A stretch of 64,000 bases of DNA from Phyllobacterium chamaecytisi (GCF_020164455.1 NZ_JAIQWW010000002.1:124001-188000), one strand, 5' to 3'. Shown: positions 45,652 to 55,119, counted from the stretch's first letter. Notes: a model not told the origin generated them from the sequence alone. A program made the numbers and translations.

Positions 45652-47257
45652 GGGCGGGACTCATATGTTTTGTGCCGCGTGACAGATCACGCAGGATTTC
45701 AGCTGCAGCGTTGCGTCCGGGTGCTCCCATGACGCCGCCGCCTGGATGTGTGGAGGAACCGCACATGTAAAGGCTGTCGACCGGCGAGCGGTATTGCGCG
45801 TAGCCGGGGACAGGGCGGTTGAACAGCAACTGATCGAAGGTCAATTCGCCCTGGAAGATATTGCCCTCCGTCAGGCCGACTTCCGCTTCGAGTTCGCGCG
45901 GGGTGCGCACTTCCATATGTATGATGCGATCACGGAAACCCGGAGAATAGTCGGCGATCTGCGAAATCACCGTCTCGCCGAAAGCATCGCGGTCAGCGTC
46001 TGTCCACTCCTTGCCTTCCACCTTGGGTGGGCAATATTGGACGAAGCAGCTCATGAAGTGCTTGCCGGGCGGCGCCATCGTCGGATCGAGCGTTGTTGGA
46101 ATGACCATGTCCAGGAAAGGATCGGCCGACCAGCGCCCGGCCTTCCAGTCATCATATCCGCGCTCCATGCGTTCCACGCTGTCGGTGAAGTGCATGTCGC
46201 CGCGATAGACCGGCGAATCTTTTGGAAGTGCCGGAAACTCCGGCATGGAATCGAGCGCGATATTCACCTTTCCTGATGATCCGCGCATCTTGAAGTTCTT
46301 TACGCGGCGCAGGAAAATATCGGGGAGTTCCTTCTCCTCGACCAACTTGAGAAAAGTTCTTTTCACATCGGCGTTCGAAATGACCATCTTCCCGGGGATT
46401 TCTTCCCCGTCGACGAGCACAACACCCTTGGCGGAACCATTCTTGACGAGAACGTGATCGACTTCGACGCCGGTGCGGATCGTGCCGCCGGAGGCCTCGA
46501 ACGACGCGGCGAGCGCCTTTGTAACCGCACCCATGCCGCCGCGGGCATAACCCCAAGCACCGACAGATCCGTCAACCTCGCCCATGTAATGATGCAGCAG
46601 CACATAGGCCGTACCCGGTGACATTGGCCCCAGCGCCGTGCCGATGATTCCGGACAGCGCGAAATTCGCCTTGATCACGTCTGTCTCGAAATACTCATCG
46701 AGAAAATCCGAAATCGACATCGTCCAGAAGCGCAGTGTATCGGCCATCTCCGTGGCGCCGAGACCGGCAAACTTCTTGCCGAGATACATCAACTCCGAGA
46801 TATCGCGCGGCCGGAAGGTCGTTGGATCGGCAGCAGTGCGCATGAGCAACGGTTGTATGAACCGGCACTGTCTCGTCACGTCGCGCGCATATCGATCATA
46901 GGCTTCGGCATCGCGTGGCGAGAAACGCGCGAACTCTCGACGGTGCGCGTGATGGTCGCGATAGTTGGCCAGGTAATCGCCGTCCTGGGTGAACACTGCG
47001 CCGCCCTCATACGAGATGACCTGCAAACCAAAGCGCGGCAGTTCGAGGTCGCGCATGATTTCGGGCCGGAACAGCGAACAGACGTAAGAGCAGTTCGAAT
47101 ACAGGAAACCCGGGGTGAGAGACCGGCTGGTCGCGGCGCCGCCGATCCAGTCGTTCTTCTCCAGCACGAGCACATCGAGTCCAGCGCGCTGCAAATAGCA
47201 CGCATTGACCAAACCATTGTGTCCCGCGCCAATGACGATGGCGTCCCATTTTTTCAT
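45638..47257 (-). CDS. phytoene-desaturase-like FAD oxidoreductase (B)
   Basis: 539-aa paralog of the next gene downstream. Rossmann motif IGAGHNGLVNACYLQRAG at residues 8-25, then VLVLEKNDWIGGAATSRSL; YARGGMGAVTKALAASFE near 240; C-terminal DSLYMCGSSTHPGGGVMGAPG. The parallel organisation with paralog A indicates an old tandem duplication, now well diverged. It is the first gene of the leftward operon, and an 18-bp palindromic operator lies 67 bases upstream. It may form a heteromer with paralog A, but that is speculation. Confidence 0.85.
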   Translation of the reverse strand: MKKWDAIVIGAGHNGLVNACYLQRAGLDVLVLEKNDWIGGAATSRSLTPGFLYSNCSYVCSLFRPEIMRDLELPRFGLQVISYEGGAVFTQDGDYLANYRDHHAHRREFARFSPRDAEAYDRYARDVTRQCRFIQPLLMRTAADPTTFRPRDISELMYLGKKFAGLGATEMADTLRFWTMSISDFLDEYFETDVIKANFALSGIIGTALGPMSPGTAYVLLHHYMGEVDGSVGAWGYARGGMGAVTKALAASFEASGGTIRTGVEVDHVLVKNGSAKGVVLVDGEEIPGKMVISNADVKRTFLKLVEEKELPDIFLRRVKNFKMRGSSGKVNIALDSMPEFPALPKDSPVYRGDMHFTDSVERMERGYDDWKAGRWSADPFLDMVIPTTLDPTMAPPGKHFMSCFVQYCPPKVEGKEWTDADRDAFGETVISQIADYSPGFRDRIIHMEVRTPRELEAEVGLTEGNIFQGELTFDQLLFNRPVPGYAQYRSPVDSLYMCGSSTHPGGGVMGAPGRNAAAEILRDLSRGTKHMSPAHDVI

Positions 47258-47323
47258 TCGATACCCGTTCCCACTGTTCTTGCCCCATAATTCACACGAG
47301 AAATAATAGCTTGTCCAGCAGAT

Positions 47324-47341
47324 ATTGAATGAATGTTCAAC
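47324..47341. promoter_or_regulatory. operator 1 of the BetI-like regulon
   Basis: ATTGAATGAATGTTCAAC, a close match to two further copies at 53556 and 56351. It lies between the leftward flavoprotein operon and the rightward tetR-SBP-oxidase operon. Consensus of the three: ATTGAAYGAAYRTTCAAY. Confidence 0.75.
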
Positions 47342-47537
47342 AAATATGATTGCGTTATGGACGACTTTGGGTATTGTTGAGCTGGATTGTGGGCGGTACG
47401 CCGTTGACGGAGGCGGAGATCATCCGGGCTTGGAAACGATGCAGGGCGAGCTTGACAATGACGACTTTCACTTCACTCATCGGCATGAAGATGCCGGGCG
47501 TGAGTTGCAGACCGGCCAGATGCAAAAGAGGTCAAGC

Positions 47538-48209
47538 ATGAAAGTCACACCGATCAAGGAAAAGGACGCGGAGAAGCGCGGCAGAAAGGCTTCGAAGGAG
47601 ACCAGGCAGTTGCAGCTTATCGAGGCGACGATCGATTCGCTTGCCAAACGCGGCTATTCCGAGACGACTATGGCGGACGTGGCCGATGGTGCCGGTCTTT
47701 CGCGCGGCATCGTCAATTTCCATTTCGAGAGCAAGGAAAAGCTGCTCATCGCCACGCTGCAATTCATGTCGGAGGAGTATTCCGTTCACTGGCGCAACGC
47801 CCTGGCAAAGGGCGGCGATGATCCTGCCCGGCAACTTGCCAGCGTTGTCGCCTCGGATTTCGATCGTGCCATCTGCAACAAGAGAAAGCTTGCCGCCTGG
47901 TGTGCCTTTTGGGGGGAGGCGAAATCCCGGCCGACCTATCAGGCTCTGTGCGGCGCGCGGGACCAAGCCTATCAGAACGTGATCATCGACATTTGCAGAA
48001 AACTCAAGGCTGACGGCGATTATTCGTTCGATGCCACGGCAACAGCGCTTGGACTAAGCGCGATGCTTGAGGGCCTATGGCTGCGTCTCATGATGGGGAC
48101 CGAAGATGTGACGCGAGAATCGGCCCATTTTGCCGCCTGCGACTACCTGGCCTCCGTATTTCCAAAACACTTCTCAAGAGAAGCCCTACCGACAAAGAAA
48201 ACCGCATGA
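47538..48209 (+). CDS. BetI-like TetR-family repressor
   Basis: 223-aa regulator. The HTH domain (about residues 22-80) includes LIEATIDSLAKRGYSETTM, VADGAGLSRGIVNFHFESKEKLL. The C-terminal domain carries KLAAWCAFWGEAKSRPTYQALC (about 125-147), the region conserved in BetI, the choline-responsive repressor of glycine-betaine synthesis. AGAGG precedes the Met at 47538; an in-frame extension reaching 47325 runs through the operator and has no ribosome site. The leader of about 200 bases between operator and start is unusually long. It is likely to control all five transcription units of the surrounding locus. Confidence 0.88.
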   Translation: MKVTPIKEKDAEKRGRKASKETRQLQLIEATIDSLAKRGYSETTMADVADGAGLSRGIVNFHFESKEKLLIATLQFMSEEYSVHWRNALAKGGDDPARQLASVVASDFDRAICNKRKLAAWCAFWGEAKSRPTYQALCGARDQAYQNVIIDICRKLKADGDYSFDATATALGLSAMLEGLWLRLMMGTEDVTRESAHFAACDYLASVFPKHFSREALPTKKTA

Positions 48210-48234
48210 ACGGTTAACAATAAGGGGAATGAGC

Positions 48235-49317
48235 ATGAAGAAATCGGGCCGCCATCTTGGCATCATACTCGGAGTAGCCGCCGGGCTTTCGGCCGCGGTC
48301 GCGACGATCGCAATCGCCGCAGACAAGGATCTCATCGTTTTTGACTGGGCAGGATATGAGGAACCCTCGTTCCACCCCGGCTATGTCGCCAAGAATGGTG
48401 AGTCTCCAACATTCGCTTTTTTTGGCGACGAGGATGAAGCCTTCGAGAAGGTGCGTTCCGGCTTCAAGTCGGACCTAGGACATCCATGCTCGCAGAGTGT
48501 GAAGAAGTGGCGCGAAGCTGGCCTGCTACAACCATTGGATACGACGAAGATTACCGGTTGGAATGATCTTGCGCCGAACATCATGGCGATGAAGGAGCTC
48601 GCAACCACAGCGGACGGCAAGGCGTGGTTCATGCCCTGGGATTGGGGGAATACGTCGCTGACCTATAATACCGACAAGATCGACGCGAAGGACGTGCAAT
48701 CGCTGAAAGCCTTTGCCGATCCGAAGTTCAAGGACCGCGTGTCTATCGGCGACAATGTCGATGATGCTTATGCCCTGGCCAGTCTCGCGATCGGTTTGAA
48801 GGACTGGACGCAGATGACTGACGACCAATTCAAGCAGGCGTCGGATTTTCTTCGTGAGGTCCATAAAAACGTACGGCTCTATTGGACAGATACCACCGAG
48901 ATCGTGCAGGCGATGGGCGGCGGGGAAGTCGATCTGGCCTGGGCATGGAACGATGCAGCGACGCAACTCACGCTCGCGGGTACGCCGGCAGCCAGAAAGC
49001 CCGATACGGACGAAGGCAATTCAACCTGGGTTTGCGGTTATGTCCGCTTCAAGGATGCGCCCGGATCCGAAGCAAAAGCCTATGATTTTCTCAATGCGGT
49101 CAATGATCCGGCAATCGCGACCTATATGGTGAACGACTGGGGATATGGCATGGCGAACGCCAAGGGCATGGCATCGGTCGATCCGAAACTGCTGGAGGAA
49201 AAAGGCTATGCCAACAACGATAAATCCGCCGAGAATACCTTGTTCCAGTCGCCGCTTCCCAACGAGTTGAAGGCGAAGATGATCGCTGAATTCGAGAAGA
49301 TCAAGGCTGGGTATTGA
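48235..49317 (+). CDS. PotD-like polyamine/betaine substrate-binding protein
   Basis: 360-aa periplasmic binding protein with a signal peptide ending near residue 28 (AIAIA). PotD-type features: LIVFDWAGYEEPSFH near 33, SPTFAFFGDEDEAFEKV, PWDWGNTSLTYNTDKI near 132, and VDLAWAWNDAATQL near 235. Several tryptophans and tyrosines in these positions can form the aromatic box that holds cationic amines. AGGGGA supports the Met at 48235. It is separated from its permease and ATPase genes, which lie on the opposite strand, but operators show they are co-controlled. Confidence 0.88.
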   Translation: MKKSGRHLGIILGVAAGLSAAVATIAIAADKDLIVFDWAGYEEPSFHPGYVAKNGESPTFAFFGDEDEAFEKVRSGFKSDLGHPCSQSVKKWREAGLLQPLDTTKITGWNDLAPNIMAMKELATTADGKAWFMPWDWGNTSLTYNTDKIDAKDVQSLKAFADPKFKDRVSIGDNVDDAYALASLAIGLKDWTQMTDDQFKQASDFLREVHKNVRLYWTDTTEIVQAMGGGEVDLAWAWNDAATQLTLAGTPAARKPDTDEGNSTWVCGYVRFKDAPGSEAKAYDFLNAVNDPAIATYMVNDWGYGMANAKGMASVDPKLLEEKGYANNDKSAENTLFQSPLPNELKAKMIAEFEKIKAGY

Positions 49318-50624
49318 GCGCTGACATTCCCTCGCGCGTTGTCGTCGTCGGTGCAGGCTTTACCGGCCTGTCGGCGGCGACGGAGTTGGAACGCGCGGGC
49401 ATCGACTTTGTCCTGCTTGAGGCGCGAGACAGGGTTGGCGGCCGCGTCGAGGCAAAAATGAACGACCTCGATGACCTCTACGATACGGGAGGTCAGTTCA
49501 TCTGCGATGACATGCCCGAGATCATGGCCTTGGCGCGGACCCACGGCAAGACGTTGGTTGAGACATCTACACGCGGTGACACCGTCGCCCAACCGCCGCC
49601 GCACGGCAGGCATGATGCGGAAAAAGTTTCCGCAGGATCGATGGCTCTGCGTCGCCGCCTGCGGAAGCTGGATCCGACCGATCCAGCGCTGTCTGGTTTG
49701 ACCGTCCGCGCATGGGTCAACAGCCAACAGGCCGACCCCGCCGCAAAAATGCGATTTCTGTCGTTGATCGAAGGTCTATGGTGCGTACCGGCTGAGCTTG
49801 TTCCATTGTGGTTTATTGTCGATAACGACCGGCGTATCACCAACAAAGTCTCCGAACTTCAGTATTTCCTCAAGGAAACGATGCATTCGCTGGCAGCGGA
49901 TATGGCGCGGTCGCTGGGGAAATCGCTGCTATTGAGTGAGCCCGTCAACAGTGTCGAGACGACTGCATCCGGCTTCACGGTCCGCACTGTCTCCGGGGCT
50001 TATTCGGCCAACGAGGTCATCATTGCTGTGCCGCCTGTAATGGCGAGCAGGATCATCTTTCATCCCTCGTTGCCGGAGGCAATAAACAACGCGCTTGCCT
50101 CCTGGAAGAGCGGCACAGTCGTCAAGTTGCTCATACGATATTCCCAACCGTTCTGGCGGAGGACGGGCCTCAGCGGCAGTGTCATCTGGGTCGATCCGCG
50201 CGGGCTCTATGCTTGCGATGCAAGCCATGATGACCAGCACCCGGCGCTTGTGGTGTTCGTCGGAGGACCCATCGCTGTCGAGTGGTCAAGCCAGGGTGAA
50301 GCGGCGCTTAAACAGGAGGTGGTGTCGAGACTGGTGGTGGCGCTTGGACCAGAGGCTGGCGCGCCGCTGGACATCCTGCTTCGCAACTGGATCGACGACA
50401 CGTGGAGTGGTGGTGGCTATTCGGACATTGTCGAGGTCATGAACGCGACGGAATCCGAAAACACGCTGCGCCGCGGCGCCGCCGGCATCACCTTTGCCTC
50501 GTCGGAACTCTCGCCATCGTTTCCCGGCTATATCGAAGGAGCGATCATTGCTGGCCGCTTGGCGGCCCAGCCCATCATCGAGCGATTTCAGTCGGCGAGT
50601 GCCACCAACGCGTCGGGGTCGTAG
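49314..50624 (+). CDS. flavin-containing monoamine oxidase-like protein
   Basis: 436-aa flavoprotein oxidase. The FAD motif VVVVGAGFTGLSAATELERAG (residues 9-28), LLEARDRVGGRVEAK and a C-terminal TFASSELSPSFPGYIEGAI region are typical of the amine oxidase family (PF01593). The start is a TTG that overlaps the binding-protein stop (TTGA), implying coupled translation; there is no ATG at the right place. Its 3' end overlaps the convergent ATPase gene by 37 bases. It probably deaminates a primary or secondary amine; polyamine and putrescine are natural guesses. Confidence 0.85.
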   Translation: MSADIPSRVVVVGAGFTGLSAATELERAGIDFVLLEARDRVGGRVEAKMNDLDDLYDTGGQFICDDMPEIMALARTHGKTLVETSTRGDTVAQPPPHGRHDAEKVSAGSMALRRRLRKLDPTDPALSGLTVRAWVNSQQADPAAKMRFLSLIEGLWCVPAELVPLWFIVDNDRRITNKVSELQYFLKETMHSLAADMARSLGKSLLLSEPVNSVETTASGFTVRTVSGAYSANEVIIAVPPVMASRIIFHPSLPEAINNALASWKSGTVVKLLIRYSQPFWRRTGLSGSVIWVDPRGLYACDASHDDQHPALVVFVGGPIAVEWSSQGEAALKQEVVSRLVVALGPEAGAPLDILLRNWIDDTWSGGGYSDIVEVMNATESENTLRRGAAGITFASSELSPSFPGYIEGAIIAGRLAAQPIIERFQSASATNASGS

Positions 50625-51676
50625 GCAAGACGGATCGGGGCGCCCACAGGAATGTCGTCAGCGCCAAAATTATTGGTTTCCGTCACCGAGAGCGGTTTGT
50701 CAAAACCCGGTATCTCGATGACCAGATGCGTTATCTCGCCGAAGTAGTGCCGATCGACCACCTTGCCGGCCACCTCGTATTTGTCTGTCGCATCATCCCA
50801 CAGGACGCGCAGGCGCTCTGGCCTTATCCCTAGCGTCGCGCCTTTGCCGTTGCTGACAAAGGCAGCCGGCTTATCGGTTTTCACCCGCCCGAAGCCTGGC
50901 GTATCCAAGATCATCGAAGCGCCATTCTCCTCGACAATCTCAGCTTTGACGAAGTTCATGCCACCGAGAAAGTCGGCTACCTGGCAGTTGACCGGCCGCT
51001 GATAGATCTCTTTCGGCGATGCGACCTGCGCGATCTTCCCGCCGAACATGACCGCGATGCGATCGGACATCGCCAACGCTTCATATTGATCGTGTGTGAC
51101 GAGAATGAATGTGATGCCGACGGCCTGCTGCAGCCGCCGCAATTCGACCTGCATCTGCTCGCGCAACTTCTTGTCGAGGGCTGAAAGAGGCTCGTCAAGG
51201 AGGAGCACCTTCGGGCGCATGACGAGCGCGCGGGCGAGCGCAACACGCTGGCGCTGTCCACCGGACAGTTCGGTCGCACCGCGCTTCCCAAGCCCGGTCA
51301 GTGATACTTGCGACAGCGCTTCTTCGACACGGCGCTTTTCTTCGTCTGCTCCAAGGCGGAGCCGTTTCAGCCCGTAGCACACGTTCTGTTCGACATTGAG
51401 ATGCGGAAAGATGGCGTAGCTCTGAAACACCATATTGGTCGGCCGCCGATTGGCGGGAATGCCGTCCATCGGTTGGCCATCGACCGAGATTGATCCGCTT
51501 GTCGGCGTGTCGAAGCCCGCGATCATACGGAGCAGCGTGGTCTTGCCACACCCGGAAGGGCCGAGAAGCGAGAAGAACTCACCCTCGCGGATTGTCAGGG
51601 ACGTCTCATCGAGCGCCTTGAAGGCCCCGTAGCTGCGCGTCACACGCGAAATCTCGATCATAGAGCGTTCAGGCAA
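50588..51676 (-). CDS. PotA-type ABC transporter ATP-binding protein
   Basis: 362-aa ATPase. Walker A LGPSGCGKTTLLRMIAG near residue 38, signature LSGGQRQRVALARAL near 138, Walker B VLLLDEPLSALDKKL near 158, and a C-terminal TOBE regulatory domain (about 280-355, LGIRPERLRV). A TTG at 51676 has GGGAGG 5 bases ahead and overlaps the permease stop, so it is the likelier start; an ATG five codons later lacks such a site. It is last in the leftward permease-permease-ATPase operon. Confidence 0.9.
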   Translation of the reverse strand: MPERSMIEISRVTRSYGAFKALDETSLTIREGEFFSLLGPSGCGKTTLLRMIAGFDTPTSGSISVDGQPMDGIPANRRPTNMVFQSYAIFPHLNVEQNVCYGLKRLRLGADEEKRRVEEALSQVSLTGLGKRGATELSGGQRQRVALARALVMRPKVLLLDEPLSALDKKLREQMQVELRRLQQAVGITFILVTHDQYEALAMSDRIAVMFGGKIAQVASPKEIYQRPVNCQVADFLGGMNFVKAEIVEENGASMILDTPGFGRVKTDKPAAFVSNGKGATLGIRPERLRVLWDDATDKYEVAGKVVDRHYFGEITHLVIEIPGFDKPLSVTETNNFGADDIPVGAPIRLAYDPDALVALAD

Positions 51677-52490
51677 TCATGCCTCCCATATTCTGGGTGC
51701 GATTGCTTGCGCGGCGTCGCACGATTTCTGCGATGGTCAAAAGGATAATCGAACCAGCGAGGAGGAGTGTACCAAGCGCGAGGACGCCCGGCAGTTTGGC
51801 GGCAAATCGCAACTGACCCCAGATGTAGACTGGCAAAGTTGCTTCGGTTCCGGTCAGGAAGAATGCCATGATGAACTCGTCGAGCGAGATAGTGAAGGAG
51901 ACAAGCAGGCTCGAAATGATTGCAGGCGAAACCATAGGCAGCGTCACACGCCGGAACGTTCCGAAGGCGCTCTCGCCAAGGTCCGAGGAGGCTTCCTCAA
52001 GGCTCCTGTCGAAACCTTCGAAACCTGAAGTCAGCACACTCAGCGAATATGGGATGCAGATGAGGACATGACCGAATACGACTGTGATCAATGATAGGCT
52101 AAGACCGAGTTGAAGCATGACAAGCAGCATCGAGACTGCGACGATAATCTCTGGCAGGACCAGTGGTGCCATGAGCAGGCCATTGATCGTGCGCCTGCCG
52201 GGAAAGCGGTAGCGCGTAATGGCGCGCGCGGCGCATATGCCGAGTATGGTGCTCAACAGGGACGCAGAGACGCCGACGAGCAAGCTGTTCCATGCCGCAT
52301 CGGTTAGTGCCGGTGTGCGGGTGAGGTCGCCATACCATTTGAAGGTGAAACCGCTCAGGGGAAACTTCGGTGTCGCCGACGTGTTGATCGAAAAGATCGG
52401 CAGAAAAATCACCGGCAGATAAAGGAAGATGACATATAGAAAAGCATAAGTTTTCAGCCAGCTTGGTGCAAAGTTCCGCAATGTCTTCAT
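51669..52490 (-). CDS. PotC-type ABC transporter permease
   Basis: 273-aa inner-membrane permease with six helices. FLYLPVIFLPIFSINTS near residue 20, and the EAA loop EEASSDLGESAFGTFRRVTLP near 172-192. The ATG at 52490 overlaps the stop of the preceding permease (ATGA); in-frame sequence further upstream is that permease's DNA in another frame. It works with the PotB-type partner and the PotA-type ATPase to import the ligand of the PotD-like protein. Confidence 0.92.
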   Translation of the reverse strand: MKTLRNFAPSWLKTYAFLYVIFLYLPVIFLPIFSINTSATPKFPLSGFTFKWYGDLTRTPALTDAAWNSLLVGVSASLLSTILGICAARAITRYRFPGRRTINGLLMAPLVLPEIIVAVSMLLVMLQLGLSLSLITVVFGHVLICIPYSLSVLTSGFEGFDRSLEEASSDLGESAFGTFRRVTLPMVSPAIISSLLVSFTISLDEFIMAFFLTGTEATLPVYIWGQLRFAAKLPGVLALGTLLLAGSIILLTIAEIVRRRASNRTQNMGGMIA

Positions 52491-53479
52491 CGGATTCGCC
52501 TCGCTGCCATGCGGATCACGAGAACAACAGAGGCGGCCATGGCAGTCACCACCGCCATGGTGGTCACCGAGAGCGCTGCGCCGAGCGGCCAGTTTGCGGC
52601 TTTGCCGAACTGAGCCTGGATGGCATTGGCAATCATCACACCGTCTTTGCCGCCGACGAGACGCGGCGTCACGAAGTCGCCGACGGTCGGGATCATCACG
52701 ATGAGTGTTGCAGAGATGATCCCAGGCGCCGACAGGGGTAAGGTTATTCGCAGGAACCGCCGCAATGGCCCATCGCCGAGATCGGTCGCCGCCTCGACAA
52801 GCGAGCGGTCGATTTTTTCCAGCGAGACGAAGATCGGCAGCACCGCGAATGTTGCCCACGCGTGGGTCAACGTGATCACGACTGCACTGGTGTTGTAAAG
52901 GAATGCATCCGACGGGCCATTGGTGATTCCCAGACCCATCAACGTAGCATTGAGAACGCCGTTATAACCAAGGATGACCTTCCACGACATCACCCGCAGC
53001 AGATAGCTTGTCCAGAACGGAATGGTGATCAGGAACAGCCAGAGGCCCTTATGCTTGCCGCCATGGAACGAGATAAAGAAAGCGATGGGATAAGCTAGGA
53101 CGAATGTAAAGAAGCTGACCAGAAGGGAAATCCACAGCGATCGCATCAGAAGATCGCGGTAGATGGGATCGGTCAGCGCCACGCGATAATTTTCGAGGGT
53201 GAAGGTCCGGTCGATCGTCAGGTAGTTTTGTGTCCAGAAACTGTTGGCAATGACTAGAACAATTGGAATGACCAGGAAGATCACCGCATAAATAAACGTC
53301 GGGCTGATCAGCCCGAGACCACGCGCAGCTTCTGATTGCAGAACAGGATTTCTTTGTTTGCGCACAACAGGCAGTGCGGCGATCCCTTCCGCCGGTGCCG
53401 TCATTCGAACGGACCACGCGCGTGATATGCCATCAGGTACCGGAGCATATTGTTCCCATTCATTCGGTTCACGCGGCAC
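52487..53479 (-). CDS. PotB-type ABC transporter permease
   Basis: 330-aa permease with six helices and a hydrophilic N-terminal extension of about 55 residues. SPTFIYAVIFLVIPIVLVIANSF near residue 59 is the first helix; the EAA loop is EAATDLGDGPLRRFLRITLPL near 235. A GTG start is used (AAAGGGAAC ahead); a Met at codon 26 is the alternative and would remove half the extension. It is the first gene of the leftward transporter operon, 77 bases from operator 2. Confidence 0.9.
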   Translation of the reverse strand: MPREPNEWEQYAPVPDGISRAWSVRMTAPAEGIAALPVVRKQRNPVLQSEAARGLGLISPTFIYAVIFLVIPIVLVIANSFWTQNYLTIDRTFTLENYRVALTDPIYRDLLMRSLWISLLVSFFTFVLAYPIAFFISFHGGKHKGLWLFLITIPFWTSYLLRVMSWKVILGYNGVLNATLMGLGITNGPSDAFLYNTSAVVITLTHAWATFAVLPIFVSLEKIDRSLVEAATDLGDGPLRRFLRITLPLSAPGIISATLIVMIPTVGDFVTPRLVGGKDGVMIANAIQAQFGKAANWPLGAALSVTTMAVVTAMAASVVLVIRMAARRIR

Positions 53480-53555
53480 GTTCCCTTTGGTGCCATCTTT
53501 CTTGCATCATGCGCCTATCCGTGGATTGAAATCAAGTGCTATTTCTGACATATTG

Positions 53556-53573
53556 ATTGAACGAACATTCAAT
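53556..53573. promoter_or_regulatory. operator 2 of the BetI-like regulon
   Basis: ATTGAACGAACATTCAAT lies nearly midway between the divergent transporter operon (start 53479) and aminotransferase gene (start 53655). It is the best palindrome of the three copies (ATTGAA...TTCAAT). Confidence 0.78.
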
Positions 53574-53654
53574 ATGATGAGAGAAATCTTATTGATTTCC
53601 GATAATTGAATATGATTTTAAACCGGGAAACCCCGGCAATAGGGCGAGGGAACA

Positions 53655-55076
53655 ATGGCGGCGGTGAAACAGATACGGGCAGCCGGGGTGGCAGCGGCGC
53701 GGGCAAATCACGAGACGATCGATCTGGCCAAGCGGCATCTTGTTCAGCCATGGCCCTGGGCCGGAGAAATCGGCGCCGAGGCCAGATCGCTGATCAGCGG
53801 CGGCGAGGGAATTTACATCACCGACGGCGAGGGCAAGCGGCTTATCGACGGGCCTGCAGGCATGTGGTGTGTCAATATCGGACACCGCCGCGAGGAGCTG
53901 GCGCGCGTCATGTACGACCAGGCCATGCAGCTTTCCTACAACACGCCCTGGTATACGATGAACGAGCCTTCGGCGGTGCTCGCGGAGCGCATCGCTGCCT
54001 ATGCTCCCAGCGACCTCAATCACGTCTTCTTCACCACGGGCGGGTCAACAGCTGTCGAAAGCGCACTTCGCTTCATGCAGTTTTTCAACAATGCACGCGG
54101 CCGGCAGGAGAAAAAGCTGATCCTGTCGCGGGGCGGCGCCTATCATGGTTCTACCTATCTTTCGGCGTCGTTGAATGGGCGTCCGCGGGATCGCGACTGG
54201 ATGGATGGGGCAGACGAACTCGTCGTCAAATTGTCATCCCCGAATGCATTCCGCCGTCCCGAAGGCATGAGTATAGCTGCATTCTCGGACATGCTGGTCG
54301 CCGAGTTCGAGGAGACGGTCCGCCGCGTAGGTGCCGACAAGATCGGCGCTTTCATTGGCGAGCCGGTCCAGGCTTCAGGCGGCGTCATTCTACCGCCCGA
54401 AAACTATCTGCCGCGCATCCGCAAGATATGCCGGGACAATGAAATACTGTTTATCGCTGACGAAGTGGTCACGGCCTTTGGCAGACTTGGGCATGTCTTC
54501 GCTTCCGAGGATGTATTCGATATCGATCCGGACATCATCACCTTTGCAAAGGGTGTCACCTCCGGCTATTTTCCGCTCGGCGGCATGGTCATTTCAGAGC
54601 GTCTTCTTGAAGAACTGCGCCGTTCGAACCACCCGACAGCGATGTATGCGCATGGACTGACCTACACCAGCCATCCTGTGGGCTGCGCTGTGGCTCTCAC
54701 CAATCTCGATCTGCTCGAGGATGGCATCCTTGCGCACACGCAGTCCGTAGCGCCCTATTTTCAGCAGCAACTGAAGACGCTTGAGGAATTGCCCCTGGTT
54801 GGTGAGGTTCGCGGGATAGGTTTGATGGCCTGCGTCGAGTGTGTTGCCGACCGCGAGAGCAAGAATCCGCTCCAGCTTGATACGAATGTCGGAATGCGCA
54901 TCGACGCACATTGTCATGAACTCGGCCTTCTGGTGCGACCGCTCATTAATATGTGCGTGATGTCGCCGCCGCTGGTGATTACCCGCGAACAGATCGACGA
55001 TATGGTCGGTATTCTGCGCGAAGGGATTTCGCGCACGATGGACGATCTGCGGCATGAGGGCGTCTGGCAAGGATAA
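53655..55076 (+). CDS. class III omega-aminotransferase
   Basis: 473-aa PLP enzyme. Landmarks: GMWCVNIGHRREELARVM near residue 75, TTGGSTAVESALRFMQFF near 132, SRGGAYHGSTY near 158, FIADEVVTAFGRLGHVFA near 265 (Asp that holds the PLP ring), and the Schiff-base Lys in ITFAKGVTSGYFPLGGM near 297. The GxWCVNxG start is typical of putrescine, beta-alanine or taurine:pyruvate aminotransferases. GAGGGAAC precedes the ATG. The transcript ends at a strong terminator. It would transfer a terminal primary amine to a keto acid once methyl groups are removed, in keeping with a polyamine-like substrate. Confidence 0.9.
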   Translation: MAAVKQIRAAGVAAARANHETIDLAKRHLVQPWPWAGEIGAEARSLISGGEGIYITDGEGKRLIDGPAGMWCVNIGHRREELARVMYDQAMQLSYNTPWYTMNEPSAVLAERIAAYAPSDLNHVFFTTGGSTAVESALRFMQFFNNARGRQEKKLILSRGGAYHGSTYLSASLNGRPRDRDWMDGADELVVKLSSPNAFRRPEGMSIAAFSDMLVAEFEETVRRVGADKIGAFIGEPVQASGGVILPPENYLPRIRKICRDNEILFIADEVVTAFGRLGHVFASEDVFDIDPDIITFAKGVTSGYFPLGGMVISERLLEELRRSNHPTAMYAHGLTYTSHPVGCAVALTNLDLLEDGILAHTQSVAPYFQQQLKTLEELPLVGEVRGIGLMACVECVADRESKNPLQLDTNVGMRIDAHCHELGLLVRPLINMCVMSPPLVITREQIDDMVGILREGISRTMDDLRHEGVWQG

Positions 55077-55093
55077 TCCGGCTAACGACAAAT

Positions 55094-55119
55094 AACCCGG
55101 CAACTACGCCGGGTTTTTT
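55094..55119 (+). terminator. intrinsic terminator of the aminotransferase gene
   Basis: CCCGGC and GCCGGG (extended by two A-T pairs) enclose a six-base loop and are followed by six T residues, 20 bases after the stop. This separates the aminotransferase from the convergent Rieske gene. Confidence 0.9.

Noticed and set aside
44086-47257. Carotenoid biosynthesis genes
   Set aside because: Phytoene-desaturase-like flavoproteins only; no phytoene synthase or cyclase, and neighbours point to amine oxidation.
47325-47537. TetR protein starting near 47325 with a 71-residue extension
   Set aside because: The extension would be encoded over operator 1 and has no ribosome site; the homologous region starts just after 47538.
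52491-52859. N-terminal extension of the PotC-type permease to 396 aa
   Set aside because: It is the PotB-type permease gene read in another frame; the ATGA overlap at 52490 gives a normal 273-aa protein.
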